This document shows positions 19,469 through 24,751 of a stretch of 25,003 nt of DNA, piece after piece (within the stretch, counting starts at the first letter, position 1; each line of letters starts with the position of its first letter). Source of the DNA: a virus; IMG/VR virus record IMGVR_UViG_3300030382_001832, positions 1 through 25,003 of that record; one strand, 5' to 3'. Position numbers and translations under genes: made by a program. The notes below the pieces were generated by a model. That model was not told the origin of the DNA and ran no database searches. It worked only from the letters and a program-made list of their open reading frames with translations.

Positions 19469-19799
19469 AATTTGATAGTATCGGAATATAATATATTCTA
19501 GCATATGCAACCTGCGAAGTCCGATTAAATTTATTCCAGGTTAACCTGAATTTACAGGAGTAATGTATATTTAAGATCAAAGCTATTAGATAGGTTAATG
19601 TATGTCGCCTATATGGGTATAAGATCCCAAATAAGAATGTACACTAATTGTAAGAAAATTCGTTTAGGCGAATCTTTTACAACTTCGGAAGGCGTTCATA
19701 TTAGTGGCTGGAAGTTTAAAGACTTGAGTACTAATAAACTATTGGCTTGATAGGGAACGCCTTCTTTAAAAAGTGCGTTTCACTTCTTATATATATAAG
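19465..19799 (+). ncRNA. Structured, mostly non-coding stretch after ssb
   Basis: Successive inverted repeats: CTAGAAT/ATTCTAG (19465-19501, starting within the ssb stop region), CAGGTTAACCTG palindrome (19537-19548), TTGTAAGA..ATTCG / CGAAT..TTTTACAA (19648-19682, with a G-T pair), a three-way element closed by GAAGGCGTTC (19688-19697) with GAACGCCTTC (19755-19764) that encloses TATTAGT/ACTAATA (19699-19736) and a CTAT/ATAG arm with a 7-base loop (19739-19753), then AAGTG/CACTT (19771-19785) and palindrome CTTATATATATAAG (19786-19799). The G-T pair favours plus-strand RNA. The closing stem plus a 7-base-loop arm recalls a tRNA-like shape, but no tRNA consensus is present. Role unknown. Confidence 0.5.
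19598..19750 (+). CDS. Possible 50-residue protein inside the structured stretch
   Basis: ATG at 19598 opens 50 codons: MYVAYMGIRSQIRMYTNCKK, then '...LGESFTTSEGVHISGWKFKDLSTNKLLA', stop at 19748-19750. The residue mix is plausible, but there is only a weak TAGG upstream and the frame runs through long perfect inverted repeats, which is unusual for a coding sequence. The DNA may code, fold, or both; the non-coding reading is slightly preferred. Confidence 0.3.
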   Translation: MYVAYMGIRSQIRMYTNCKKIRLGESFTTSEGVHISGWKFKDLSTNKLLA

Positions 19800-19813
19800 A
19801 TTATTGTTACCGA

Positions 19814-20080
19814 ATGGACTATGATCTGAAAAAGATATTAGATAATAGAAATCTAGATATCCATAAATGTATTAAATCTACTGATGACATTATGCAACAA
19901 CTAGCTGCTGATGTATTTGCAGGTACGCATATAGATCAATTGCAGGTAGCTCTTATATCTTCTGTAATGAATGTGTCAGATCTTTATAGATGTAAGAAAT
20001 TTTCAATACTTTTACTTAAATCTGCATTAGTTCAACTAGAGTCCGAAAGTTTTGTTGAATCAGGTCGTAAGCTCAATTAG
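19814..20080 (+). CDS. Last rightward gene: hypothetical helical protein, 88 aa
   Basis: An all-helical protein: 'MDYDLKKILDNRNLDIHKCIKSTDDIMQQLAADVFAGTHIDQLQVALISSVMNVSDLYRC'. No membrane segment passes as a clear TM. No Shine-Dalgarno is evident (TTACCGA upstream). It stands apart from ssb by ~345 bp of structured DNA and may have its own transcript (TATATA at 19789-19796). Converges with leftward late genes 45 bp downstream; no intrinsic terminator seen between them. Confidence 0.55.
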   Translation: MDYDLKKILDNRNLDIHKCIKSTDDIMQQLAADVFAGTHIDQLQVALISSVMNVSDLYRCKKFSILLLKSALVQLESESFVESGRKLN

Positions 20081-20125
20081 AGCACTTTATAGAGCTATTC
20101 AAATCAATGGGTATCAATGTACCAA

Positions 20126-20323
20126 CTACCAGCGATATTGCTGTGTACGTGGCTCTATTGGCTTCTTAATAGCTAAATATTCATCGAAACAAGACTTTTC
20201 TAAAGAATGACAGAAATTTCTATGTTCTGCATTTATGATCCAACCACCTTCATTTGAAAAGTGTTCTTTACCGCATTGGTGACAGATACCGCACGTATAA
20301 ACTGTGTTCTTTTTTCTGTTCAT
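20126..20323 (-). CDS. Small Cys/His zinc-binding-like protein
   Basis: A 65-residue protein from ATG 20323, overlapping the previous stop (ATGA). 'YTCGICHQCGKEHFSNEGGWIINAEHRNFCHSLEKSCFDEY' holds five Cys and three His in CxxCxxC...H...H..C...C arrangement, suggesting one or two zinc sites. Last gene of the leftward lysis/tail block, converging on the early genes. Function unknown. Confidence 0.62.
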   Translation of the reverse strand: MNRKKNTVYTCGICHQCGKEHFSNEGGWIINAEHRNFCHSLEKSCFDEYLAIKKPIEPRTQQYRW

Positions 20324-20400
20324 AACCAATGAATAATTTTAAAAAGTAAATATAAAGTAATAAAGACAAACATCATAAAGAGAAAAGCATCGTCTTGCAT
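20320..20400 (-). CDS. 26-residue single-TM micro-protein
   Basis: ATG at 20400 overlaps the previous stop (TAATG) and the frame ends in ATGA overlap with the next gene. Product: short acidic N-terminus MQDD then one TM helix 'AFLFMMFVFITLYLLFKII'. Both junctions show tight coupling, which supports expression despite the size. Could be a lysis accessory; unproven. Confidence 0.5.
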   Translation of the reverse strand: MQDDAFLFMMFVFITLYLLFKIIHWL

Positions 20401-20579
20401 TATTTTTTACTATTTACATATCCGTAAATTCTATTTATGTTTTTTTCCACTCCTGTTAATTCGCCTTTTATTGTGTCCACATTGCTCTTTACGTCCATTA
20501 AGGTAATTAGAGACCATGTTAAAATAGCGAACAAGGAAGTTGTTATGAACACGATAATATATTTTAAATCTATCTTCAT
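20400..20579 (-). CDS. 59-residue membrane-anchored coil protein
   Basis: ATG at 20579 overlaps the previous stop (ATGA). 'MKIDLKYIIVFITTSLFAIL' plus a few residues form an N-terminal TM/signal anchor (about 6-28); the rest 'MDVKSNVDTIKGELTGVEKNINRIYGYVNSKK' is a short helix with heptad-like spacing. An N-terminal anchor with a small helical periplasmic or cytoplasmic part is compatible with an i-spanin or antiholin type protein, but no spanin partner is obvious. Confidence 0.55.
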   Translation of the reverse strand: MKIDLKYIIVFITTSLFAILTWSLITLMDVKSNVDTIKGELTGVEKNINRIYGYVNSKK

Positions 20580-20695
20580 TTTTTGAACTCATCTTTCCTA
20601 TTGCCTTTGTTCCATCTTTTATTCCATGCCCATACAGAAATTTGTGAACTAACTCTTTCTATAATTCCTAATAAGAAATCTTTTATTCTTTCCAT
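20576..20695 (-). CDS. 39-residue basic amphipathic peptide
   Basis: ATG at 20695 overlaps the previous stop (TAATG). 'MERIKDFLLGIIERVSSQIS' is amphipathic, followed by a Trp/Lys/Arg-rich 'VWAWNKRWNKGNRKDEFKK'. The look is of a membrane-surface peptide. Overlaps the following gene by four bases. Function unknown. Confidence 0.5.
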   Translation of the reverse strand: MERIKDFLLGIIERVSSQISVWAWNKRWNKGNRKDEFKK

Positions 20696-20805
20696 TAAAG
20701 ACTAAAAAGAATTACAGCTACTATTAAAATTACAACAAGTTTAGTTTTGTAACTCGCCTTATTCCAAAGTGTTTTTATTTTTTCCCACATATCAAGTAAT
20801 ATCAT
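20695..20805 (-). CDS. 36-residue C-terminally anchored micro-protein
   Basis: ATG at 20805 opens 36 codons: MILLDMWEKIKTLWNKASYK then a C-terminal TM 'TKLVVILIVAVILFSL'. It starts 4 bases after the stop of the preceding gene and is coupled to the next by TAATG. First of four consecutive micro-genes ahead of the Cys/His protein. Confidence 0.5.
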   Translation of the reverse strand: MILLDMWEKIKTLWNKASYKTKLVVILIVAVILFSL

Positions 20806-20808
20806 TTA

Positions 20809-20946
20809 TTAATTATTGCTTGGTGGAAAATTAATCCAAACGTCATTCCAGAAATCCTTATAAAATTTCTGTACTTGCCCAGTGTATTTTTCAATACTAG
20901 CTTTCCAGTCTTTATAAGTTGGTAGTTCTAATTTAAAATTAAACAT
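20809..20946 (-). CDS. 45-residue MFxFxLExPTYxxWK protein (copy 1)
   Basis: ATG at 20946 has AAGGAGATAACT upstream; the longer upstream reading lies inside the preceding gene. Product begins MFNFKLELPTYKDWKASIEK and ends with 'YKDFWNDVWINFPPSNN'. It aligns with the 51-residue protein at 23614-23769: MF.F.LE.PTY..WK...EK, then VQKF..DF..D....F. Amphipathic helices rich in Trp/Phe/Lys suggest surface or membrane binding; a phasin-like resemblance is only an impression. Confidence 0.6.
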   Translation of the reverse strand: MFNFKLELPTYKDWKASIEKYTGQVQKFYKDFWNDVWINFPPSNN

Positions 20947-21130
20947 AGTTATCTCCTTTCTTATTATTTTTATTAACTTCATTTTCATAAGTATCTGCAA
21001 CTACATCTTCTTCATAATTCCAGACATTGGCTTTAGGACAATTACACCCAACACATTTACAACCTTCGTGATCTGCCTCTATACAATGGCATAAGTGACC
21101 ACATCTTTTACAAGTTCTGTTGTCTGTCAT
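20939..21130 (-). CDS. Cysteine-rich zinc-binding-like protein
   Basis: A 63-residue protein from ATG 21130 (ATGA overlap with the upstream stop; an in-frame TTG at 21151 is rejected). 'CKRCGHLCHCIEADHEGCKC' followed by 'VGCNCP' has nine Cys and three His within ~30 residues, in CxxC, CxC and CxC pairs, consistent with two zinc sites. The acidic C-terminal half is probably flexible. Sits in the lysis block; role unknown. Confidence 0.65.
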   Translation of the reverse strand: MTDNRTCKRCGHLCHCIEADHEGCKCVGCNCPKANVWNYEEDVVADTYENEVNKNNKKGDNYV

Positions 21131-21348
21131 TTGATATAATTCCAACCCCAAATAAATACTCCTACGAAACCTGCTAAAAACATTAGAACTGAAACAGTTC
21201 CTTTAGATTTATTCATAAATTGTTTTAATTCTAAAATGTCTTTACGTTGCTGCCTGACTTCATAAAGAAGAATATCTATTTGTGCTTTGGTTGCTGTTGC
21301 ACATTTGCAATTTTTCTTATGAGTTTTTTTAGGCAGATGTTTACTCAT
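21127..21348 (-). CDS. Small coil protein with C-terminal TM (lysis-module candidate)
   Basis: A 73-residue protein: basic, Cys-containing N-terminus (MSKHLPKKTHKKNCKCATAT), a helix 'AQIDILLYEVRQQRKDILELKQFM' with heptads (about 22-45), and a C-terminal TM 'TVSVLMFLAGFVGVFIWGWNYI' (51-72). A coil plus tail anchor next to holin-like and amidase genes fits small holin/antiholin-type accessory proteins of other phages. Coupled by ATGA to the neighbours on both sides. Confidence 0.6.
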   Translation of the reverse strand: MSKHLPKKTHKKNCKCATATKAQIDILLYEVRQQRKDILELKQFMNKSKGTVSVLMFLAGFVGVFIWGWNYIK

Positions 21349-21740
21349 TTCTTTTTAATGCCTCCACCATTTCTAAAGACTTGAGTTCCTTTAATACCGA
21401 AAATGGAAGCTACCACTAACACCCATAGTGAAGTAAACCACGTAGGGAGTTGTTGAAAGTGTTCAAAAAATATTTTAACTTTTGTTAAAGCGTCTGGTGA
21501 ATCACTAAAGACTGCCCAGGCTAAAACTAAAATTGGAGCTGAAAGAATTACCAAAACAAATTCATCTTTATAATCTGCTTGTCTTGCTTCTAAAAGTTTA
21601 CCTTGATATTCTATTTCACCTCGAGCCATCTTCTCCGCAGTATGAAGTGCTGCTTGGGACATAGCTTCTTTTTGTCTTTGTTTATTTGCATAAACTTTAG
21701 CTCCTGTACTCATAGCCATTTTTGCTAAACTAAACCACAT
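21345..21740 (-). CDS. Holin-like membrane protein
   Basis: A 131-residue protein from ATG 21740. Residues ~6-57 form an Ala/Gln/Lys helix 'KQRQKEAMSQAALHTAEKMARGEIEYQGK'; then TM1 'FVLVILSAPILVLAWAVF' (61-78) and TM2 'WFTSLWVLVVASIFGIKG' (101-118), with a basic tail. The helical 'A.M..GEI..Q.......A..KDE' region before two TMs resembles the GTA/3TM holin-like family found beside amidases in alphaproteobacterial phages. It overlaps the amidase by 11 bases. Would form the inner-membrane lesion that releases or activates the amidase. Confidence 0.66.
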   Translation of the reverse strand: MWFSLAKMAMSTGAKVYANKQRQKEAMSQAALHTAEKMARGEIEYQGKLLEARQADYKDEFVLVILSAPILVLAWAVFSDSPDALTKVKIFFEHFQQLPTWFTSLWVLVVASIFGIKGTQVFRNGGGIKKK

Positions 21741-22167
21741 CAATTTTCTCCTGTTCTAACCATTCTTGAACATTAAAACTTGGACACTCTTTACGTTCTT
21801 CTATTTCATTATGACCAATAATGTATTGAATAATATATTTGTTTTGAAGATTTAAAATTAAAGCTTTCAAAGAAGTAAACTGTGCAGGTTTAAAATTGTT
21901 TTCCCAATTACCTGCTGCATCAGATCCTCCAATAAGACAAATACCGATTGAACGATGGTTCGCTTTAACTGCGTGAGCACCTTGCATCATTTCATCTCTT
22001 GCTGGTTCAAGTGTACCATCTCTACGAATTATGTGGTGGTATCCTACCGCTTCCCATTTGTTTTCACCAACGTGCCATTCTCGGATTTTGTCTACACCAA
22101 TATCCATATCGGCAGGTGTTGCTGAACAATGAATAACTAATGTATCTGTTTTCTCTCGTTCTATCAT
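21730..22167 (-). CDS. N-acetylmuramoyl-L-alanine amidase (T7 lysozyme type)
   Basis: A 145-residue zinc amidase that cleaves the peptide-sugar bond of peptidoglycan during lysis. All expected catalytic positions are present: 'LVIHCSAT' (H13), 'AVGYHHIIRRDGTLE' (Y43 equivalent), 'GHNEIEERKECPSFNV' (H119, K126, C128), matching the H/Y/H/K/C set of T7 lysozyme. No signal peptide, so export needs a holin, which fits the neighbouring gene. In T7 the homologue also inhibits the phage RNA polymerase; no polymerase is seen here. Confidence 0.92.
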   Translation of the reverse strand: MIEREKTDTLVIHCSATPADMDIGVDKIREWHVGENKWEAVGYHHIIRRDGTLEPARDEMMQGAHAVKANHRSIGICLIGGSDAAGNWENNFKPAQFTSLKALILNLQNKYIIQYIIGHNEIEERKECPSFNVQEWLEQEKIDVV

Positions 22168-22197
22168 TTTTTATAAAAGTCTTTCCAAAACCAATCA

Positions 22198-23001
22198 TTA
22201 AATTGTTTTTTCTTTTTTGCGATCCAGACTTTGAGTTTTGCTATCATATTGTTTCTCCAATCTATCCATAGAGATGAACTGACTCTCTTGGATATGTTGA
22301 TCCCATATACCTAGTTCTACAATTCCCCAACTCCATCCCGTTAGGTTAAGCTTTGCATACTCCTCAATATGGCCGAATGGCAACGCACAACCTACATTAA
22401 TAATTCTAACGAAGTTTTTATTGCCTATTTTAGGGGATTTCCAATCTCTATATTTATGGGTATGGCCAAAAACAATATCATTAGTTGCATCATTAGCAAT
22501 TTGAATCTCACAATTTTTGCCTCCATATTCTTTACCCATAATATTTAAAGGACAATGAGTGAAGGATACCCCTGCAATAATTTTGAAAGCACCATATTCC
22601 GAATAGTTCCAGTTCTTTAAAATAAAAGAATCGTATAATTCTTTACGCATCATACCCTGGATCTCTGGAATATTTTCTTCGAATTTATGAACTCGTTGTT
22701 CGTGATTGCCAAATGTACAATGTCTAAGAATGTTATCGTTATCAATATATTTGTCTAGCAAATCAATAGAAGATCTTAGAGAACTTATATCTACCATATA
22801 AGCATCTTTAAGTTTACCAGCTTGAGAAGAATTTTTTTGAAAATAACTTAAGCTATCGAAGGAAGCAAAGTCACCTATTTGAATAATGTAATCAGGTTGA
22901 TGTTCGTTAATGTATTGTCCAATCCATTTGAATCGGTCTTCAGGAATTTTAGGAGAGTCGTGAGTATCTCCAATGACTATAATTCTATGACCTTTAAACA
23001 T
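22198..23001 (-). CDS. Calcineurin-like metallophosphoesterase
   Basis: A 267-residue phosphoesterase with the full metal-binding set: 'VIGDTHDS' (D12, H14), 'QIGDFASF' (D44), 'FGNHEQR' (N99, H100), 'SFTHCPLN' (H149) and 'VFGHTHKY' (H180, H182). Two divalent metals are expected; substrate (cyclic nucleotide, nucleic acid end or protein phosphate) cannot be read from sequence. No signal peptide. The C-terminal ~20 residues are basic and Ser/Gln-rich. It sits between a small secreted protein and the amidase, in a late region. Confidence 0.9.
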   Translation of the reverse strand: MFKGHRIIVIGDTHDSPKIPEDRFKWIGQYINEHQPDYIIQIGDFASFDSLSYFQKNSSQAGKLKDAYMVDISSLRSSIDLLDKYIDNDNILRHCTFGNHEQRVHKFEENIPEIQGMMRKELYDSFILKNWNYSEYGAFKIIAGVSFTHCPLNIMGKEYGGKNCEIQIANDATNDIVFGHTHKYRDWKSPKIGNKNFVRIINVGCALPFGHIEEYAKLNLTGWSWGIVELGIWDQHIQESQFISMDRLEKQYDSKTQSLDRKKEKTI

Positions 23002-23004
23002 AAA

Positions 23005-23217
23005 TTAGGTTTCGTAAAGTGGCTTACAATGAAAACGAACCATTGCTTTCATTGAGTTCACTTTAGCATAACCTAAACTTTGTAACATTTTAATTGACAT
23101 TTGATAACCTGCAATACCACATTGATAATGAGAACTATAATAAGGCTTAATCTCCATAGATGGAAGACATTGTTGTGATATAGAAAAGCAAAGTTGGATT
23201 AATAAAGCGTACTTCAT
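23005..23217 (-). CDS. Small secreted protein with four Cys
   Basis: A 70-residue protein. N-terminal 'MKYALLIQLCFSISQQCLPSM' looks like a weak signal sequence or anchor; then 'IKPYYSSHYQCGIAGYQMSIKMLQSLGYAKVNSMKAMVRFHCKP'. Cys at 10, 17, 33 and 64 could make one or two disulphides outside the cytoplasm. The 'C......A...S...L...GY..VN......F.C.P' pattern is one I recall in small unnamed proteins of marine phages. Location in the lysis block suggests a periplasmic role. Confidence 0.62.
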   Translation of the reverse strand: MKYALLIQLCFSISQQCLPSMEIKPYYSSHYQCGIAGYQMSIKMLQSLGYAKVNSMKAMVRFHCKPLYET

Positions 23218-23233
23218 AGATACGTTTTATAAA

Positions 23234-23260
23234 ATGAAATGTGCGTTTTAAACGCACTTT
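23234..23260 (-). terminator. Hairpin between late small genes, weak terminator candidate
   Basis: GTGCGTT-TTA-AACGCAC (23241-23257), extendable by AAA/TTT with one bulge. On the minus strand it is followed by ATTTCATTTTAT, partly U-rich, so partial termination between the tail-side genes and the lysis genes is possible. Confidence 0.4.
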
Positions 23261-23296
23261 AAAATAAACCTTTAGTTTTGAATATTATGAGGTTCG

Positions 23297-23584
23297 TTAT
23301 ACATTTTTATCTTTAGCTATTTTAACTACTCTATTAATCTTTTCTAAATGCAATCTTTCTATCTGAGCATCTTCTCTAACTAAAGCTATTTCTTTTTGAT
23401 GTGTTTCTCTATCTATATGTAACTGTTGTTTGAGGGCTTTTATTTCAGCTTTATATCTTCCAGTATCTTTATCTTCTTCAATAGTTGTTGTTTTATTAGG
23501 TGGGTTGGTATCTATAATCTTTTCACAAATCATACCTGATTCATTCCTTTCTTTTGTTATTTGATAGCGTTTTTCTCTATTCAT
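23297..23584 (-). CDS. Charged coiled-coil hypothetical protein
   Basis: A 95-residue hydrophilic protein. Residues ~45-95 are a long charged helix ('YKAEIKALKQQLHIDRETHQKEIALVREDAQIERLHLEKINRVVKIAK') with heptad spacing; the first 40 residues are Thr/Pro/Asn-rich. No membrane segment. Preceded by only a weak Shine-Dalgarno. No family recognised; might be an internal virion or tail-assembly helper. Confidence 0.6.
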   Translation of the reverse strand: MNREKRYQITKERNESGMICEKIIDTNPPNKTTTIEEDKDTGRYKAEIKALKQQLHIDRETHQKEIALVREDAQIERLHLEKINRVVKIAKDKNV

Positions 23585-23613
23585 ACATTTGTGTCATCAA
23601 TTACTAATCCACA

Positions 23614-23769
23614 TTATTTTATTTTAAAATTATCAATCAAAAAATCTTGCCAAAACTTCTGAACTTGCTCTTGGTACTTCTTGGCTTGTTCAGGTTGGTC
23701 TTTCCAAAATTTTTCCACTTGTACTTTCCATTCAGCATAAGTTGGAATTTCTAAATTAAATTTAAACAT
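23614..23769 (-). CDS. 51-residue MFxFxLExPTYxxWK protein (copy 2)
   Basis: ATG at 23769 with AAAGGAAAAAAT upstream opens 51 codons: MFKFNLEIPTYAEWKVQVEK, a Gln/Lys/Glu helix, and 'VQKFWQDFLIDNFKIK'. Clear paralogue of the 45-residue protein at 20809-20946, with six extra residues in the middle. Both are amphipathic and aromatic-rich. Copies are separated by about 2.7 kb of lysis genes. Confidence 0.6.
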   Translation of the reverse strand: MFKFNLEIPTYAEWKVQVEKFWKDQPEQAKKYQEQVQKFWQDFLIDNFKIK

Positions 23770-23839
23770 ATTTTTTCCTTTCTATAATAACACTGCTTTT
23801 CTTTTTAGCCATAGTTAAATCCTTGTTGAAATTTAATTA

Positions 23840-24136
23840 TTACGGTTTTGGATATTTGTCTTTAGTAACTTTAATCGTAGCTTTCCAGCCATCAACGCCA
23901 TTATGGTAAATATCATCTAACTGGTCTACGATTGCTGGATATTCTTTTCTACGTTTATCAGCATAAGTTTCTACTGGTTGATGTTCAGCTTTAAATTCAT
24001 CTGTATAATCGTAACTGCCATCAGGTTGTAAAACCATATCAGCGAAAACATTATCAGCCACTTCAACAAATCCTTCTGCTGGTGGATAACTAATAACTTT
24101 AACTACATCATTTTCTATTTTTGCATATTTTGTCAT
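23840..24136 (-). CDS. Tail-fibre-assembly-chaperone-like protein
   Basis: A 98-residue acidic protein. N-terminal 'MTKYAKIENDVVKVISYPPAEGFVEV' resembles the 'YA.I.NG.V' start of tail fibre assembly proteins; the C-terminal 'YADKRRKEYPAIVDQLDDIYHNGVDGW' then 'KATIKVTKDKYPKP' is the 'R...YP...DQLD.....G...W...I...K..YPKP' pattern of phage tail assembly chaperone-like domains. It lies directly downstream of a fibre-like gene, the usual place. Would assist folding or assembly of the fibre. Confidence 0.7.
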   Translation of the reverse strand: MTKYAKIENDVVKVISYPPAEGFVEVADNVFADMVLQPDGSYDYTDEFKAEHQPVETYADKRRKEYPAIVDQLDDIYHNGVDGWKATIKVTKDKYPKP

Positions 24137-24148
24137 ATTATTTTATCC

Positions 24149-24742
24149 TTACATTTGCCATATCTGCACCCATGTATAATGTTCTACAAGTCCATACCAC
24201 ATTTCCAAACCCATTCCATTATTAACTTTAGCAGCGCCAAATCGCATTTGTATTTCAAATACTTTTGTATCAGCTATTGTGAATCTTCCATTTACAAAAG
24301 ACCAACCTCCTACTCCAATGCCACCAGCAGTTCCAGTTCCATGACCTATAAGTTCATCTGCAGTATCGGTGATGTTATATAATTTTGCGTGTATCGCGTA
24401 CCCCTCATAACCTGGAGCCGCAGCCTGAATATAATAAGTTCCTGCTGGTAAAGAAATTTGGTCTGAAGCTAAACTTGCACCAGTTATTTCATTCGTAACA
24501 ACTGTGTTTAAATCTCTTGTTAAATAAGAACCAGTTGTACTTGCACCACCAGCATTATTATCTGCTTTTTCATCTATAACATGAAGCAATTTACTTTCAA
24601 ATTTTCCACCACCAGCCGCAACTGTTTCAAAAACATTTGAAACACCAGGACCAGCACTTAACATGTGTTGTCCATCTGTTCCTAAACTTCCTACAAGTCC
24701 AGAACCTCTAATATTAAATTTACTTCCTACGATTCCACTCAT
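24149..24742 (-). CDS. Tail fibre / receptor-binding-like structural protein
   Basis: A 197-residue protein starting MSGIVGSKFNIRGSGLVGSLGTDGQ, a Gly/Ser-rich N-terminal tag seen in marine phage tail proteins, followed by a beta-rich jelly-roll-like domain: 'SLPAGTYYIQAAAPGYEGYAIHAKLYNIT' and 'GRFTIADTKVFEIQMRF' to 'LVEHYTWVQIWQM'. The 'ISLPAGTYYI.A..P' pattern matches C1q/TNF-like host-recognition domains. AAGGAG precedes ATG. Recognition of the host surface is inferred. Confidence 0.7.
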   Translation of the reverse strand: MSGIVGSKFNIRGSGLVGSLGTDGQHMLSAGPGVSNVFETVAAGGGKFESKLLHVIDEKADNNAGGASTTGSYLTRDLNTVVTNEITGASLASDQISLPAGTYYIQAAAPGYEGYAIHAKLYNITDTADELIGHGTGTAGGIGVGGWSFVNGRFTIADTKVFEIQMRFGAAKVNNGMGLEMWYGLVEHYTWVQIWQM

Positions 24743-24751
24743 TTATTCTCC

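Noticed and set aside
19691-19761. Possible tRNA (7-bp acceptor-like stem, ~71 nt span)
   Set aside because: No T-loop consensus, no D-arm or anticodon stem in register, no CCA; kept only as a tRNA-like-shaped element.
23770-23835. 16-codon frame MAKKKSSVIIERKKYV on the minus strand
   Set aside because: Too short, no conserved pattern, and it mostly spans the ribosome binding site of the next gene.
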